DNA of 64,000 nt, taken from positions 387,195-451,194 of the forward strand of contig NZ_JOIR01000005.1 in the NCBI RefSeq assembly GCF_000720115.1, read 5' to 3'. Origin of the DNA: Streptomyces sp. NRRL F-2580 (lineage in GTDB: Bacteria > Actinomycetota > Actinomycetes > Streptomycetales > Streptomycetaceae). The translations under genes and the position numbers were made by a program. Shown here in pieces: positions 61,941 through 64,000 of the stretch (position 1 is the first letter of the stretch; every line of letters starts with the position of its first letter). Below the pieces are notes generated by a model. That model was not told the origin of the DNA. It was given only the letters and a program-made list of their open reading frames with translations, and ran no database searches.

Positions 61941-63626
61941 TTGAGCCATCCGCATCCGGAACTCGGTCCGCCGCCGAAGCTGCCCAAGGGCGGCCTCAGA
62001 GTCACCCCCCTGGGTGGTCTCGGCGAGATCGGCCGCAACATGACCGTCTTCGAGTTCGACGGTCGCCTGCTGATCGTCGACTGCGGCGTCCTCTTCCCCG
62101 AAGAGGAGCAGCCGGGCATCGACCTGATCCTGCCGGACTTCTCGTCCATCAGGGACCGCCTCGACGACATCGAGGGCATCGTCCTCACGCACGGTCACGA
62201 GGACCACATCGGCGCCGTCCCCTACCTCCTCCGGGAGAAGCCGGACATCCCGCTGATCGGCTCCAAGCTGACGCTGGCCCTCATCGAGGCGAAGCTCCAG
62301 GAGCACCGCATCCGCCCCTACACCCTTGAGGTGAAGGAAGGCGAGCGCGAGGCCCTGGGCCCCTTCGACTGCGAGTTCATCGCGGTCAACCACTCCATCC
62401 CCGACGCCCTGGCCGTCGCGATCCGGACCCCCGCGGGCCTGGTCGTCGCCACCGGCGACTTCAAGATGGACCAGCTCCCGCTGGACCAGCGCCTCACCGA
62501 CCTGCACGCCTTCGCGCGCCTGAGTGAAGAGGGCATCGACCTCCTCCTCTCGGACTCGACGAACGCCGAGGTCCCGGGCTTCGTCCCGCCCGAGCGCGAG
62601 ATCTCCAACGTCCTGCGCACGGTCTTCGCGAACGCCCACAACCGGATCATCGTGGCCAGCTTCGCCAGCCACGTGCACCGCATCCAGCAGATCCTCGACG
62701 CCGCCCACGAGTACGGCCGCCGGGTCGCCTTCGTCGGCCGCTCGATGGTCCGCAACATGGGCATCGCCCGCGACCTCGGCTACCTGAAGGTCCCGGCCGG
62801 ACTCGTGGTGGACGTCAAGACCCTCGACGACCTGCCGGCCCACGAGGTCGTCCTGGTCTGCACGGGTTCCCAGGGCGAGCCGATGGCGGCCCTGTCCCGC
62901 ATGGCCAACCGCGACCACCAGATCCGGATCGTCCCCGGCGACACCGTGATCCTGGCGTCGTCCCTGATCCCGGGCAACGAGAACGCGGTCTACCGCGTGA
63001 TCAACGGCCTGACCCGCTGGGGCGCCAACGTCGTGCACAAGGGCAACGCCAAGGTGCACGTCTCGGGCCACGCCTCGGCCGGCGAGCTGCTGTACTTCTA
63101 CAACATCTGCAAGCCGCGCAACCTGATGCCGGTCCACGGCGAATGGCGCCACCTGCGCGCCAACGCCGAGCTCGGTGCCCTGACGGGCGTCCCGAAGGAC
63201 CGCATCGTCATCGCCGAGGACGGCGTGGTCGTCGACCTGATCGACGGCAAGGCCCGGATCTCCGGCAAGGTCCAGGCCGGCTACGTCTACGTGGACGGCC
63301 TCTCGGTCGGCGACGTCACGGAAGTCCACCTCAAGGACCGCAAGATCCTCGGTGACGAGGGCATCATCTCGGTCTACGTCGTGGTCGACAGCAGCACCGG
63401 CAAGGTCGTCAGCGGCCCGAACATCCAGGCCCGCGGCTCCGGCATCGACGACTCGGCCTTCGGAACGGTCATCCCGAAGATCGAGGAAGCCATCGCCCGC
63501 GCCGCGGCCGACGGCGTCGCCGAGCCGCACCAGATCCAGCAGCTGATCCGCCGCACGATGGGCAAGTGGGTCTCGGACGGCTACCGACGCCGTCCGATGA
63601 TCCTCCCGGTCGTCGTCGAGGTCTGA
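61941..63626 (+). CDS. rnj: Ribonuclease J
   Basis: A 561-residue metallo-beta-lactamase-fold ribonuclease with 5' exo- and endonuclease activity. The zinc motif HGHEDH is at 84-89, with GLGEIGRNMTVFE, DSTNAEVPG (motif region), and SGHASAGELLYFYNICKPRNLMPVHGEWRH of the beta-CASP part. It starts at TTG 61941 with GAGGAGA six bases upstream, giving MSHPHPELGPPP. A hairpin terminator follows. With pnp in the same window, two main RNA-decay enzymes are encoded nearby. Confidence 0.96.
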   Translation: MSHPHPELGPPPKLPKGGLRVTPLGGLGEIGRNMTVFEFDGRLLIVDCGVLFPEEEQPGIDLILPDFSSIRDRLDDIEGIVLTHGHEDHIGAVPYLLREKPDIPLIGSKLTLALIEAKLQEHRIRPYTLEVKEGEREALGPFDCEFIAVNHSIPDALAVAIRTPAGLVVATGDFKMDQLPLDQRLTDLHAFARLSEEGIDLLLSDSTNAEVPGFVPPEREISNVLRTVFANAHNRIIVASFASHVHRIQQILDAAHEYGRRVAFVGRSMVRNMGIARDLGYLKVPAGLVVDVKTLDDLPAHEVVLVCTGSQGEPMAALSRMANRDHQIRIVPGDTVILASSLIPGNENAVYRVINGLTRWGANVVHKGNAKVHVSGHASAGELLYFYNICKPRNLMPVHGEWRHLRANAELGALTGVPKDRIVIAEDGVVVDLIDGKARISGKVQAGYVYVDGLSVGDVTEVHLKDRKILGDEGIISVYVVVDSSTGKVVSGPNIQARGSGIDDSAFGTVIPKIEEAIARAAADGVAEPHQIQQLIRRTMGKWVSDGYRRRPMILPVVVEV

Positions 63627-63648
63627 GCCTCGTCGTAACGCCGGAAGG

Positions 63649-63688
63649 GGAGCGGGGCAACCGGATTTGCATCCGGGGGCCCCGCTCC
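63649..63688 (+). terminator. RNase J terminator
   Basis: GGAGCGGGGC (63649-63658) pairs with GCCCCGCTCC (63679-63688); inside, CCGGAT (63661-63666) pairs with ATCCGG (63671-63676) over TTGC. The two stems are stacked with a two-base internal loop on each side. Confidence 0.85.
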
Positions 63689-63724
63689 AGTACGTTTACG
63701 TCTCCACCTCGCAGATGCCCGGGC

Positions 63725-63736
63725 ACACACGTGTGT
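63725..63736. repeat. 12-bp palindrome ACACACGTGTGT
   Basis: A perfect palindrome between the RNase J terminator and the first rrn-type promoter block. It may be an operator. Confidence 0.4.
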
Positions 63737-63769
63737 CCGGACGGTCCGCGCGAGCGGGTGTGAATCCAG

Positions 63770-64000
63770 ACCAGGGAGACCTGATAAAGTCTGATCCGCC
63801 CGAAAGGGAAAGGCCCTCCGAAGGCCATTGGAATTCGAATCCGGCCGGAAACGGCCCGGAGAGAATCTGATAGAGTCGGAATCGCTGGAAAGGGAAAGCG
63901 TGAAAGCGCAGGAACTGGAAAGCGCCGAGGAAGTCGGACACGAAAGAGTCTGATAGAGTCGGAAACGCAAGAACACAGAACGAAAGCCCGGAGGAAAGCC
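63770..64000 (+). promoter_or_regulatory. Tandem rRNA-operon-type promoters
   Basis: Three related blocks carry TAAAGT (63785-63790), TAGAGT (63871-63876) and TAGAGT (63954-63959), about 85 bp apart. The last two share TCTGATAGAGTCGGAA, and AAAGGGAAAG recurs between them. Multiple tandem promoters of just this kind precede the rRNA operons of Streptomyces, and CCCGGAGGAAAGCC at the window end matches the 16S leader as I recall it. The 16S gene itself would lie beyond base 64000. No coding frame is seen here. Confidence 0.7.

Noticed and set aside
63780-64000. tRNA or small RNA gene in the last 220 bp
   Set aside because: No cloverleaf could be drawn; the repeated TAGAGT blocks are better explained as tandem rrn promoters.

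Overview
The window is high-GC actinobacterial DNA, almost certainly a Streptomyces chromosome. Pointers are strong G/C bias at third codon positions, frequent GTG and TTG starts, actinobacterial NusA, IF-2 and ThyX proteins, and a gene order (dxr–rip–ispG … proS … rimP–nusA–ylxR–infB–rbfA–truB … ribF … type VII secretion … rpsO–pnp … dapB … thyX–dapA–rnj) that I recall from the conserved core of Streptomyces genomes. No integrase, transposase, tRNA or CRISPR array was found. The window probably ends in the promoter region of an rRNA operon.

Layout. 1-2.2 kb: the 3' end of a PucR-type regulator and an aldehyde dehydrogenase closed by a strong terminator. 2.26-12.0 kb: a three-gene minus-strand cassette read as SNF2/DEAH helicase, then DUF1156 DNA methyltransferase, then DUF499-type ATPase with an N-terminal Swt1-like HEPN domain. 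This is the accessory part of the window and looks like a phage-defence (helicase-methylase-ATPase) system set between housekeeping genes. 12.3-23.0 kb: a long acyl-CoA dehydrogenase, an unknown protein, the MEP isoprenoid genes dxr and ispG around a site-2 protease, two GNAT acetyltransferases and prolyl-tRNA synthetase. 23.2-26.1 kb: a minus-strand run of slipin, a kinase-fold protein lacking key residues, a DUF4439 ferritin-like protein and a lipoprotein.

26.25-33.4 kb: the translation/transcription operon rimP-nusA-ylxR-infB-DUF503-rbfA-truB. RimP carries a perfect 21-bp tandem duplication, and the infB leader holds three overlapping micro-ORFs. 33.6-38.4 kb: a 1220-residue degenerate protease/NTPase protein with internal repeats, then ribF. 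38.5-53.2 kb: a type VII (ESX) secretion locus with an EspI-like ParA ATPase, a conserved unknown protein, EccE, EccB, mycosin, two WXG100 proteins, a DUF397 protein, EccC and EccD. The genes are arranged as divergent units around shared promoter regions.

53.2-63.6 kb: rpsO, pnp, an M16 peptidase, dapB, two small membrane proteins, a PH-like membrane protein, thyX, dapA and RNase J. RNA-processing enzymes (PNPase, RNase J) are thus mixed with lysine/diaminopimelate and thymidylate synthesis. 63.6-64.0 kb: an RNase J terminator followed by three tandem promoter-like blocks spaced about 85 bp apart, resembling the leader of Streptomyces rrn operons. Family assignments come from motif reading only; no database search was possible.
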